A stretch of DNA of 64,000 nt, from assembly GCF_003852515.1 (NCBI RefSeq), contig NZ_QAJK01000047.1, positions 22,287-86,286 of the forward strand, given 5' to 3'. Positions 8,141 to 15,834 of the stretch are shown here, one piece after another (position 1 is the first letter of the stretch; each line of letters starts with the position of its first letter). The translations under genes and the position numbers were made by a program. The notes beneath the pieces were generated by a model, which worked only from the letters and a program-made list of their open reading frames with translations, made no database searches and had not been told where the DNA came from. Origin of the DNA: Variovorax sp. KBW07. Lineage in GTDB: Bacteria; Pseudomonadota; Gammaproteobacteria; Burkholderiales; Burkholderiaceae_C.

Positions 8141-8722
8141 ATGAAACTCCTGCCTGGCGACATGGCTCCCGCGATCGCGTTGCAAACCATCGCAGGCCGA
8201 TCGATTGCTATCCCCAACCCGTCGGCGCGATTCGTTCATCTGCAATTTCGCCGGTTCGCGGGTTGCCCTGTCTGCAACTTCCACCTCATGACGCTGGCCC
8301 GGCGGCAGCCGGAAATCGAGGCAGCAGGCATTCACCAGGTGGTGCTGTTCCACTCGTCGAAGGAAGAAATGCGCAAGTACCAGGCGCAACTTCCGTTCGA
8401 TTGCGTTGCCGACCTGGGCAAGAAGCACTACCGGCAGTTCGGTGTCGAGAACTCGGTGCTTGCGTTGCTGAACCCTCGCGTGTTCTGGAGCGGAATGCGC
8501 TGGGTGCTGGCGTCGCGCCGTTTCTACAGGAAGGCCGAGAACGGCATCACCGGCCTGCCGGCCGACTTTCTCATCGACAGCGGGGGAAGAGTCGTCGCGT
8601 GCAACTACGGCACCCATGCCGATGATCAGTGGGACGCCGACGAACTGCTGAAGCTCGCGGCGGATGCGGGCCACGTCACACCGAAGCCGTGGCGCGCGAG
8701 TGCCTTGCCGAACGCCGAGTAG
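8141..8722 (+). CDS. Peroxiredoxin-like family protein (AhpC/TSA-related)
   Basis: A 193-residue thioredoxin-fold protein. LLPGDMAPAIALQTIAGRSI is the usual peroxiredoxin N-terminal strand region. The active-site region is RRFAGCPVCNFHLMTL, with a CPVC pair in place of the classical PxxxTxxC, as in the AhpC-TSA-like thiol oxidoreductases. The C-terminal GITGLPADFLIDSGGRVVACNYG is the conserved closing strand segment. It is cytoplasmic, with no signal peptide. Predicted role: thiol-dependent reduction of peroxides or related electrophiles; the substrate is unknown. Control by the divergent TetR gene is likely from the operator-like palindromes in the shared promoter. The ATG at 8141 was chosen because upstream in-frame codons overlap that promoter. 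Confidence 0.88.
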   Translation: MKLLPGDMAPAIALQTIAGRSIAIPNPSARFVHLQFRRFAGCPVCNFHLMTLARRQPEIEAAGIHQVVLFHSSKEEMRKYQAQLPFDCVADLGKKHYRQFGVENSVLALLNPRVFWSGMRWVLASRRFYRKAENGITGLPADFLIDSGGRVVACNYGTHADDQWDADELLKLAADAGHVTPKPWRASALPNAE

Positions 8723-8734
8723 AACCGCTGCCCG

Positions 8735-9823
8735 TCAGGCCCCTGTGTTTGCTGCCGGCGCCTGCCGCAGCCGGTAGTCGCGCGGTGCCACGCCGTGGTG
8801 CCGCCGGAATGCGGCCGTGAAACGGCCGTGGCACTCCCACCCCGCTTCCGCCGCGATCGCCTGCACGCTGAGCTGTGTGTCGCGCAGCAGGCGCGCAGCC
8901 AGTGCCAGCCGCTCGGCGACCAGCAAGCCGTAGACGGTCGTGCCCTCGGCCTCACGCACATGCGACTGCAGCCGGCTGGTGCGAAGGTCGAGGCGCTGCG
9001 CAAGTTCGTCGACCGTCCACGCACGCGCGGGCGCCTCGCCGAGCAGCGCGCGCAACCTGCGCACCGTGCCGGCCGCGGCGCTGTTGCCGCTGCTGGTGTC
9101 GCGTTCGTCGGAGCGCGCGGGGCGCAGCAACTGGTCGAGGTCGAGCAGCACGCAGGTCAGCAGCTCGGTTGCGCGCGCATGGAACAGCGGCACGAAGGCC
9201 GGGCGGTCGGTGGGCTCGTCGCGAATGCGTGCCAGGCAGTCGCGCACGCGCGGCGTGAGCGCCGCATTGCACAGCACGCGCCCGTCGTCGCGCTCGACCA
9301 GCTCGCTCATCTGCCGCGCGGGCAGCCGCACGCCCAGCGCATGCAGCCAGCGCGGCAGCAGTTCGCGCCGCAAACGGAACTGCACGAAGTTGTTGCGGCA
9401 GGCGCCGGGAATGTGAATGAGGTAGCCACCGTCGCGGTTGGGCGTGCGCAGCAGGGCACGGTCGACGCGAAAGTCCAGCGGCCGGCCCTGCGTGCTGCCG
9501 ATCTCTCCAGTGACGTGGCCCGAAAGGAAGAAGGTCAGCAGCAGCTCGTCGCCCGGGGGAAGCTGCACATGCAGGTCGTCGTTGAGCCGGAAGTCGAAGT
9601 ACAGCGCGCTGGCGCCTTCCCACGGCACGGTGCGCAGCCGCAGGATGCGGCCACCGTCGCTGGGCCAGCGCACCTCGCGGCTGGCGCCATCGTGCAGGGC
9701 CGGGAGCGCCAGCGGGCGGTCCGAGGGCAGGCGGATCAGCGCGGCATTGAAGTCGTCTTCGCGCAGCGCGGTGGCGGCGAACGAAGAAGGCTGGATCGGC
9801 ACAGTCTGCGGTTGGATCGGCAT
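8735..9823 (-). CDS. AraC-family transcriptional regulator
   Basis: A 362-residue regulator with a ~250-residue N-terminal sensing region of unknown ligand and a C-terminal AraC/XylS DNA-binding domain. That domain runs from WTVDELAQRLDLRTSRLQSHVREAEGTTVYGLLVAERLALAARLL to SVQAIAAEAGWECHGRFTAAFRRHHGVAPRDYR, which contains both helix-turn-helix units and the family's closing signature. It is divergent from the Bug receptor gene with only 59 bp between starts, so it probably controls the receptor-racemase-RidA-acylase cassette. Siderophore-type AraC regulators (PchR) share this layout, but nothing here ties it to the siderophore locus 9 kb away. Confidence 0.9.
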   Translation of the reverse strand: MPIQPQTVPIQPSSFAATALREDDFNAALIRLPSDRPLALPALHDGASREVRWPSDGGRILRLRTVPWEGASALYFDFRLNDDLHVQLPPGDELLLTFFLSGHVTGEIGSTQGRPLDFRVDRALLRTPNRDGGYLIHIPGACRNNFVQFRLRRELLPRWLHALGVRLPARQMSELVERDDGRVLCNAALTPRVRDCLARIRDEPTDRPAFVPLFHARATELLTCVLLDLDQLLRPARSDERDTSSGNSAAAGTVRRLRALLGEAPARAWTVDELAQRLDLRTSRLQSHVREAEGTTVYGLLVAERLALAARLLRDTQLSVQAIAAEAGWECHGRFTAAFRRHHGVAPRDYRLRQAPAANTGA

Positions 9824-9882
9824 AGAGAACCCTGCCCTGCGGCGTTAGCGTTGCAACACTTTGGTTTGAACGGAGTTTATGG

Positions 9883-10881
9883 ATGAATGCTCGACGTGTC
9901 TGCCGGTTTCTGGGGCTCCTGGCGGCCTTGTCCGCGGGGCTGCTGCCGGTGCTTTCCACGGCACAGGGCTCGGCTGCCGCGGCATGGCCCGCACGGCCGA
10001 TTCGCCTGGTGGTGCCCTTCGTGGCGGGCGGTGGTGCCGACGTGGCCGCGAGGCTGATCGCCGCCAAGCTGCAGACGCAGCTGGGCCAGCAGGTGGTGGT
10101 CGACAACAAGCCGGGCGGCAACACGCTGATCGGCGCGCAGGAGGTCATGAAGGCGCAGCCCGATGGCTACACGCTGCTGTGGTCCATCGACCAGACCTTC
10201 GTGCTGAACCCCTCGCTCTACAACCGCCTGCCGTACGACCCGCGCAAGGACTTCACGCCGGTGGCGCTGGCCATCACGTCGCCCACGGCCGTCATCGCGC
10301 GCACCCAGCCGGGCAGCGTGGGCGACGTGCATGAACTGGTGAGGCGCGCCAAGGCCGACCCCGGCAAGATCAACATCGGCGCGGCCGCGATCCTGTCGCA
10401 GATGGCGCTGGAAGAGTTCAACCGCAGCGCGGGCATCGAGACCACGCGCGTGCCCTACAAGGGCAGCGCCGAAGTGGCGCAGGCCACCATTGCGGGCGAC
10501 ATCGACGCCGCCTTCGACGGCATGGCGCCCTATGTGCAGTTCGTGAAGGCGGGGCGCGCGAAGATCCTGGCCGTGACCTCGGCGCGGCGCTTCTCGGGCC
10601 TGCCCGACGTGCCCACGCTCGACGAGCTGGGCTACAAGGGCGTCGACTTCTCGGTGTGGTTCGGCGTGGTCGGGCCGGCCGGCCTGCCGCCCGAGATTGC
10701 GAAGCGCGTGGGCGATGGCATCGACTGGGCCATCCGCCAGCCCGACGTGGTCGAGAAGCTGCTGGTGTTCGGCTTCGAACCCGCAGGGCAGACCAGCGCG
10801 CTCGCGCTCAAGACCCGCATCGACAGCGACCTGGGCCGCTACAGCCCGGTGATCCGCAGGCTCGGCTTCAAGCTCGACTGA
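9883..10881 (+). CDS. Bug/TctC-family periplasmic solute receptor
   Basis: A 332-residue extracytoplasmic binding protein of the tripartite tricarboxylate transporter family, very abundant in Comamonadaceae. A signal peptide occupies about residues 1-28 and ends STAQGSAAA. Typical family blocks follow: WPARPIRLVVPFVAGGGADVAARLIA, VVDNKPGGNTLIGAQEVMKAQPDGYTLL, VPYKGSAEVAQATIAGDID, and LDELGYKGVDFSVWFGVVGPAGLP. No membrane subunits (TctA/TctB) are nearby, as is usual for these orphan receptors. GGAG lies 8 nt before the ATG. It is the first gene of a plus-strand cassette with the racemase-like, RidA and acylase genes, so the ligand may be an amide, N-acyl compound or amino acid. Confidence 0.92.
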   Translation: MNARRVCRFLGLLAALSAGLLPVLSTAQGSAAAAWPARPIRLVVPFVAGGGADVAARLIAAKLQTQLGQQVVVDNKPGGNTLIGAQEVMKAQPDGYTLLWSIDQTFVLNPSLYNRLPYDPRKDFTPVALAITSPTAVIARTQPGSVGDVHELVRRAKADPGKINIGAAAILSQMALEEFNRSAGIETTRVPYKGSAEVAQATIAGDIDAAFDGMAPYVQFVKAGRAKILAVTSARRFSGLPDVPTLDELGYKGVDFSVWFGVVGPAGLPPEIAKRVGDGIDWAIRQPDVVEKLLVFGFEPAGQTSALALKTRIDSDLGRYSPVIRRLGFKLD

Positions 10882-10894
10882 AAGGGCGCCCACC

Positions 10895-11596
10895 ATGAAG
10901 ACCGCGGGCCTGATCGGAGGCGTCGCGTGGCCCTCCACGCTCAGCTACTACCGTCTGTTGAACGAACACATCCAGCGCGAACTCGGCGGCGTGCATTCGG
11001 CCCGCTGCGTGATCGTGAGCCTGGACTTCGCCGGCATTCTTTCCGCCATGACGGCGGGGCGCCGCGACGATGCGCGCGCGCAGATGGAAACCGCCGCGCG
11101 GCAGGCACGTGCCGCGGGCGCGGAGCTCATCGCGATTCTTGCGAACACCGGGCACTTCGCGGCCGACGCGGTGCAGGCCGCGGCCGGCGTGCCGCTGGTG
11201 CATGTGGCGCAAGAAACTGCCGACGAAGCGGCGGCCCGTTATCCGTCGATGCGCCGCCTTGGCCTGCTCGCCACCAGCTTTGCGCTCGACGCGCCGTTCT
11301 TCGGCCAGATGCTGGGGGAGGGCGCGGGCTTCGAGCTGGTGCTGCCCGACGCGGCGCAGCGGCGCACGCTCGACGCGGCCATCTTCGGGCCGCTGGCGCG
11401 CGGCGAGGTCGACCGCGCCGATGCCGCCATGGTCTCGACGCTGTGCAATGCGCTGGTGGCGCGCGGCGCCGAAGGCATCGTGCTGGGCTGCACCGAGCTG
11501 AGTGGCGTGAAGCCCTGGATCGCGTGCCCCGCGCCTCTTTTCGATTCCACCGACATCCACGCCCGCGCCATCGTGCGCGAAATGCTCCGGCCCTGA
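10895..11596 (+). CDS. Aspartate/glutamate racemase family protein lacking the first catalytic Cys
   Basis: A 233-residue member of the Asp/Glu/hydantoin racemase fold, starting GLIGGVAWPSTLSYYRLLN. These enzymes normally use two cysteines as opposed acid/base pairs. The second is present in GIVLGCTELSG near residue 201, but the first block reads AILANTGHFAAD where active members have CNT, so the first Cys is replaced by Ala. It may therefore be a lyase, isomerase or one-Cys enzyme rather than a true racemase. It follows the Bug receptor by 13 bp and precedes RidA by about 40 bp, consistent with one operon. Confidence 0.88.
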   Translation: MKTAGLIGGVAWPSTLSYYRLLNEHIQRELGGVHSARCVIVSLDFAGILSAMTAGRRDDARAQMETAARQARAAGAELIAILANTGHFAADAVQAAAGVPLVHVAQETADEAAARYPSMRRLGLLATSFALDAPFFGQMLGEGAGFELVLPDAAQRRTLDAAIFGPLARGEVDRADAAMVSTLCNALVARGAEGIVLGCTELSGVKPWIACPAPLFDSTDIHARAIVREMLRP

Positions 11597-11638
11597 GCCG
11601 GCCCTTGCTTCCACAGAGAAAGAAAGAGAGACCCTCGC

Positions 11639-12031
11639 ATGCAGATCGCCGATTTTCCGTTGCCCTTCGTCAATGCGCCCTACAGCCGCGCGATGTTCGA
11701 CGACGAATGGATTTTTGTCTCGGGCACCATCGGCATGGACTACGACACGCAGAAGCTCGCGGTCAGCGCCGAAGACCAGACGCGCCTGATGGTGCGCAAC
11801 ATCGAGAAGTACCTGGCGGCCTGCGGCGGCCAGCTGGAGCAGATCGTCAACTACACGCTGATCGTCGCCGGGGCCGAGCACCTGGGCGCGGTCGTGAAGA
11901 CGTTGTCCGAGGTGCTGCCCTGCAAGCCGACCGGCACGGCCATGCTGGCCGGCATCGCCGTGCCCGAGGCGTGGGTCGAGATGCAGGTCATTGCGCGCAA
12001 GAGCCAGCCGGTAGTTGGGGGGCGGCCGTGA
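11639..12031 (+). CDS. RidA (YjgF/YER057c/UK114) family protein
   Basis: A 130-residue small trimeric protein family whose archetype deaminates reactive enamine/imine intermediates. Family blocks are FVNAPYSRAMFDDEWIFVSGTIGMD, the central NIEKYLAACGGQLEQIVNYTLIVAG, and PCKPTGTAMLAGIAVPEAWVEMQVIA. The archetypal catalytic Arg in the GQ-[AS]-R context is not obvious; PEAWVEMQ stands where RidA has ARVEIE, so this may be one of the Rid subfamilies without imine deaminase activity. The stop codon overlaps the GTG start of the acylase gene (GTGA), suggesting translational coupling. Context points to catabolism of an amino compound. Confidence 0.9.
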   Translation: MQIADFPLPFVNAPYSRAMFDDEWIFVSGTIGMDYDTQKLAVSAEDQTRLMVRNIEKYLAACGGQLEQIVNYTLIVAGAEHLGAVVKTLSEVLPCKPTGTAMLAGIAVPEAWVEMQVIARKSQPVVGGRP

Positions 12032-14358
12032 CGCAGGCCGCGCTGCGTGCATGCCTCTGCGCCGTGGCATGCGTCGTGGCCGGCTGCGGAGGCAGCAACG
12101 GTGGCGGCGGCTTCTTCGGCGGGCCGGTGCCACCGGTTCCGCCAGCGCCGGCCGACAAGTACAGCGCCGAGGTGCGCTGGACCCAGTACGGCCTGCCGCA
12201 CGTCAAGGCCAAAGACTACGCAGGCCTTGGCTATGGCCAAGGCTACGCCGTGGCGCGCGACCAGCTGTGCCTGCTTGCCGACCGCGTGGTCACGCTGCGC
12301 GGCGAACGCTCGGAACGCTTCGGCCCCGATGGCGTGGCGGTGGTGGCCTTCTTGCAGATTCCCAATCTCGACAGCGACCTGTTCTATCGCGTGCAGCTGT
12401 CGGACGCCGAAGTCGAGACCGCATGGAAAGGCCTCTCGTCCGATGCGCGCCAGCTCGCGGAAGGCTATGCGGCCGGCTTCAACCGCCTGCTGCGCGACAT
12501 GACGCCCGAAGCGCGCGCCGCCGCCTGCAAGGGCATGGAGCCGCCGCGGATGAAGGCCAGCGACGTGCTGCGCGCCACCATGCAGGTGGGCTCGCTGTGG
12601 AAGGCGCTGGGCGTGGCAGCCTACGCATCGGCATCGACGTGGGACCAGCTGGGCGCGCCGCCGGTGGCAAAGGCCGCCGCCGACCGGCCACCCGCACAGC
12701 AGATGGCGAGCAATGCCTGGGCCTACGGCGCCGAAGCCACGGGCACGAACACTTCGATCATGGTCGCCAACCCGCACACGCTGTGGCAAGACCACTGGCT
12801 GCTGATGCACCAGATGCACCTCACCATTCCGGGCGAGATCGACGTGATGGGGGCTGACTTCCTGGGCCTGCCGTTGCCGCTCTCGGGCTTCACGCAGCAC
12901 CTGGCCTGGAGCATCGAGGCACCATCGACCGTGACCTATCCGCTGTTGATCGCGATGGATGTGACGAGCGGCGCCAGGCCTTCGTACACGGTCGACGGCG
13001 CGCCGCACGCGCTCGAGATGAAGACCGTCGAGTTGCGCGTCAAGCAGGTCGACGGCAGCGTGCGCACGCAAAGCTACAGCCTGCCGTACTCGCACCTGGG
13101 GCCGCTCTATCGATTGCCGGCGGACACGGGGCGTCCGGCCGGATGGCATGCCGTGACCGACCCCAACGTGGGCAATGCACGCGCGCTCGACCAGATCCTC
13201 GCAGTGGCGAAGGCGCGCGACATCGCCGGCTTCGAGAAAGCGGTGGTGCAGAACCGCGGCATCACCGCGCACCTGATCGCCGGCGACAGCCAGGGACAGG
13301 CGATGTACATCGAGTCGGGGCCGCTGCTCGACATCGGCGATGCCGCGTTGCGCGACTGCGCCGTCGTGCCGCCGCCCGACGATGCCACGGTGCCGGCAGC
13401 GCTCGATGGCCGCCGCAGTGCCTGCGCGGTGCGTGGCGCCGATGGCCAACCGCGCCTTGCGCCGGCCAGCCGCATTCCGGCGCTGGCCACGCGCGGCATC
13501 GTGCAGAACGCCAACGACAGCTACAGCCTCTCGCTGGTGGGGCAGCAACTCGATGGCTATTCGCTGTTGCTGGGCAGCGCGAAGGCCCCGCCGGGCGCGC
13601 GCACGCTGATGTCGCAGCGGCAGATCCAAGACAGCCTGGCCGATGGCCGCATCGACACGGCCGAGGCCACCGACATGGTGTTCGGCAACCGCAACTACCT
13701 GGCCGAGACCACGCTCGACGCCGTGCTTGCCGCATGCACGAGTGCGGCGGGCGATGCAGTGGTGCAGCGCGCCTGCGGCATCTTGTCGGCATGGGACCGG
13801 CGCCACAACATCGACAGCCGTGGCGCCTTGCTGTTCACCGAACTGGGCTCGCGCCTGGAGGCCGTGCCCGGCTTGTACGCCGAGCCCTACGACCCGGCGC
13901 GCCCGTTCCGCGTGCGGCCGGTATCGACGGCCCCGGGCGTCACGGCGGGCATCGTTGCCGCCATGCGCGACACAGCCGTCGCGCTCGACGCGCTGGGCCT
14001 GCGCGGCGACGAGCGCTGGGGCGACATGCTGGCGCGGCCCACGCCGCACGGACGCGTGCCGCTGCATGGCGGCCCGGGTGGGCAGGGCGTGCTCAATGCG
14101 CTCGAGGGGGCGCCGCTGACGAAGGACGGCTACGGCGACATCATCGCCGGCACCTCGTACGTGCATGTGGTCACCTGGGTACAGGACAAGCTGGTGGCGC
14201 GGGTGATGGTGGCCAGCGGTCAATCGACCGATCCGGCCTCGCCGCACCACGACGATCAGCTGGCGCTTTTCTCGCGCAAGCAACTGGTGACGCCACCCTT
14301 CACCGATGCCGAGATCGCGGCCGATCCGAAGCTGGAGCTGCTCACGCTGCGCGAGTAG
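12028..14358 (+). CDS. Penicillin acylase family lipoprotein (Ntn-hydrolase amidase)
   Basis: A 776-residue exported amidohydrolase of the penicillin G acylase / aculeacin acylase / PvdQ superfamily. GTG 12028 overlaps the preceding stop (GTGA) and gives a lipoprotein signal with lipobox VAGC at about residues 17-20. The precursor would self-cleave before Ser228 (ASNAWAYG), the N-terminal nucleophile of the beta chain. MVANPHTLWQDHWLLMHQMHL, GFTQHLAWSIEA, and NANDSYSLS further on match the conserved beta-chain blocks, so the alpha chain is about 200 residues. Substrate unknown: the neighbours (Bug receptor, racemase-like, RidA) suggest an imported or periplasmic amide. It is distinct from the PvdQ-like paralogue at 57.8-60.3 kb. 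Confidence 0.9.
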   Translation: MTQAALRACLCAVACVVAGCGGSNGGGGFFGGPVPPVPPAPADKYSAEVRWTQYGLPHVKAKDYAGLGYGQGYAVARDQLCLLADRVVTLRGERSERFGPDGVAVVAFLQIPNLDSDLFYRVQLSDAEVETAWKGLSSDARQLAEGYAAGFNRLLRDMTPEARAAACKGMEPPRMKASDVLRATMQVGSLWKALGVAAYASASTWDQLGAPPVAKAAADRPPAQQMASNAWAYGAEATGTNTSIMVANPHTLWQDHWLLMHQMHLTIPGEIDVMGADFLGLPLPLSGFTQHLAWSIEAPSTVTYPLLIAMDVTSGARPSYTVDGAPHALEMKTVELRVKQVDGSVRTQSYSLPYSHLGPLYRLPADTGRPAGWHAVTDPNVGNARALDQILAVAKARDIAGFEKAVVQNRGITAHLIAGDSQGQAMYIESGPLLDIGDAALRDCAVVPPPDDATVPAALDGRRSACAVRGADGQPRLAPASRIPALATRGIVQNANDSYSLSLVGQQLDGYSLLLGSAKAPPGARTLMSQRQIQDSLADGRIDTAEATDMVFGNRNYLAETTLDAVLAACTSAAGDAVVQRACGILSAWDRRHNIDSRGALLFTELGSRLEAVPGLYAEPYDPARPFRVRPVSTAPGVTAGIVAAMRDTAVALDALGLRGDERWGDMLARPTPHGRVPLHGGPGGQGVLNALEGAPLTKDGYGDIIAGTSYVHVVTWVQDKLVARVMVASGQSTDPASPHHDDQLALFSRKQLVTPPFTDAEIAADPKLELLTLRE

Positions 14359-14371
14359 CGGCGCCGGCTTT

Positions 14372-14410
14372 CGCAGTCGCCCCGAAGGCCCAGGGCCCCG
14401 GGCGATTGCG
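14372..14410. terminator. Hairpin between convergent genes
   Basis: CGCAGTCGCCC (14372-14382) pairs with GGGCGATTGCG (14400-14410) with one G-U pair. The loop contains a second small inverted repeat GGCCC/GGGCC. There is no T-run, so it is only a candidate terminator between the acylase gene and the convergent roadblock gene. Confidence 0.4.
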
Positions 14411-14425
14411 GACCAAAGGCTCTTG

Positions 14426-14785
14426 TCAGAGTGCCAGGCCTTGCTCCACGTCCAGCGTCTTGCGGCGCGCCAGTGCCAGGTTCGACTTGGCCTTGTCCAG
14501 CACGAGGTACACGAACAGGCCTTCCTTCTTCTGCATCGGGCGAATGATGTGGTACTGCTTTCCCAGCGTGATGAGGATGTCTTCGATGACATCGTTCAAG
14601 CCCAGGTCGCGCATGGTGCGAAGCTTGGCGCGGACCACTTCGGTGTTGCCGGCGGCGGCCACTTCGAGGTCGACACCCGAGCCGATCTGGCCGAGGATCA
14701 TGCCGCTGCTCGAATCGACCAGCGCCGCGCACAGGGCGCCGTCGCAGGTCATCAGGTCGTCCATGGATTGCTTGATATTTGCCAT
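14426..14785 (-). CDS. Roadblock/LC7 domain protein (second copy)
   Basis: A 119-residue single-domain roadblock/LC7 (MglB-like) protein. The order is alpha-beta-beta-alpha-beta: SMDDLMTCDGALCAALVDSSSGMILGQIG, NTEVVRAKLRTMRDLGLNDVIEDILITLGKQYHIIRPM, and GLFVYLVLDKAKSNLALARRKTL. Such proteins dimerise and act as activators or regulators of a small Ras-like GTPase. It is the last gene of a four-gene minus-strand operon with another roadblock protein (115 bp upstream), a GTPase and an unknown protein. The paralogue pair could form a heterodimer on the GTPase. Confidence 0.82.
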   Translation of the reverse strand: MANIKQSMDDLMTCDGALCAALVDSSSGMILGQIGSGVDLEVAAAGNTEVVRAKLRTMRDLGLNDVIEDILITLGKQYHIIRPMQKKEGLFVYLVLDKAKSNLALARRKTLDVEQGLAL

Positions 14786-14899
14786 CGAGATATTTCCTAG
14801 TGCCTCGCCCCTGAAAGTCGGCAGCCACCCGGGCGAAGAGATGGGCGGCGGCCGGTGTCGAAACGGTGTTTGGCGCGGTGCGTCGGGCGGGCGCGGCCC

Positions 14900-15283
14900 T
14901 CAGGCGTGCTGCAGCGACAGCGTCGCCTGCTTTGCGAAGTAGAGAACCTGGCCGATGATGGCGTCGCGCCCCGCGACCACGCTCACGATGAGCGTGACTT
15001 CGGGGTGGCGCGCCTGGAGCATCAGGATGTGGCCGTGCGTGGCCTCGATGGTCACGTTGTCGCAATCGCCCAGGTGGCTTTCTTCGCCCGCGACCGCGCC
15101 CAGCGCCGCGAGCGAACTGGCAATGGCCGAGAGGCGGGCGACCTGCGCGGTGTTCTCGACGCGGGCGGCCAGCTCGAGGCCGTCTTCGGTCGAGATGACC
15201 ACGGCCTTGACGCCCTTGATCTCGCGCATCAGCGTGTCGATGGCGGATTCGGCGGCGAGCTTGATTCTTGGAGTTATGTTCAT
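14900..15283 (-). CDS. Roadblock/LC7 domain protein (first copy)
   Basis: A 127-residue roadblock/LC7 protein. The core is IDTLMREIKGVKAVVISTEDGLELAARV, ARLSAIASSLAALGAVAGEE, NVTIEATHGHILMLQA and LIVSVVAGRDAIIGQVLYFA, matching the fold that includes actinobacterial conservon CvnB proteins. The start codon is ATG 15283; the frame stays open far upstream but overlaps the GTPase gene. It lies 26 bp downstream of the GTPase gene on the same strand. Likely function: control of nucleotide state of that GTPase. Confidence 0.85.
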   Translation of the reverse strand: MNITPRIKLAAESAIDTLMREIKGVKAVVISTEDGLELAARVENTAQVARLSAIASSLAALGAVAGEESHLGDCDNVTIEATHGHILMLQARHPEVTLIVSVVAGRDAIIGQVLYFAKQATLSLQHA

Positions 15284-15309
15284 GGCTGCTCTGGAATGAA
15301 GAAGGGAGT

Positions 15310-15834
15310 TCAGGTCTCGAGTTGAAGCAGCAGCAGCTCCAGCAACTGAACGACTTGTTGCGAGTCCGTGACGTTGGCGGCCAGCACCGGGCACAACACG
15401 CCCTTGGCCTCCATGCGCCGTGCGTAGGCATCGATGCCCGGCTTGGGATGCGCTTCCATGCGGCCGATCGCCACCACGCAGGCGGTCTGCGCAATCAGCT
15501 CGGCAAAGCCGTCCAGGTAGATGTCGAGGTCGGCCAGCGGGTCGGGGCGGCTGTTGTCGACCAGGATCACCACGCCGAGCGCGCCGCGCCCCAGGATGCG
15601 CCACATGAAGTCGAAGCGCATCTGGCCGGGCGTGCCGTACAGGCGCAGCTTTTCGCCGTTGTCGAGCGTGAGTTCGCCGTAGTCCAGGCCGACGGTGGTG
15701 GTGGCCTTGGCGACGGAGGTGTCGCTGTTGCGCACGTCGGTGCTGACCGGCGGTGTCTCGCTCACGGCCGCGATGGCAGTGGTCTTGCCGGCGCCCATGG
15801 TGCCGGTGAAAAGAATCTTGTGTTCGATGCTCAT
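15310..15834 (-). CDS. Small GTPase of the conservon/MglA-like type
   Basis: A 174-residue cytoplasmic GTPase. The P-loop is GTMGAGKTT near residue 10. A switch I threonine cluster (AKATTTVGLDYGEL) and switch II GTPGQMRFDFMWRIL follow, and ALGVVILVDNSRPDPL is the next strand. The usual NKxD guanine-specificity motif is not recognisable (VVAIGRMEAHPK lies there), as in other members of this group. The TPGQ.RF.FMW block is close to the actinobacterial conservon GTPases (CvnD). Its start overlaps the stop of the upstream unknown gene (ATGA), indicating translational coupling. The effector is not encoded here and no histidine kinase accompanies it. Confidence 0.87.
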   Translation of the reverse strand: MSIEHKILFTGTMGAGKTTAIAAVSETPPVSTDVRNSDTSVAKATTTVGLDYGELTLDNGEKLRLYGTPGQMRFDFMWRILGRGALGVVILVDNSRPDPLADLDIYLDGFAELIAQTACVVAIGRMEAHPKPGIDAYARRMEAKGVLCPVLAANVTDSQQVVQLLELLLLQLET

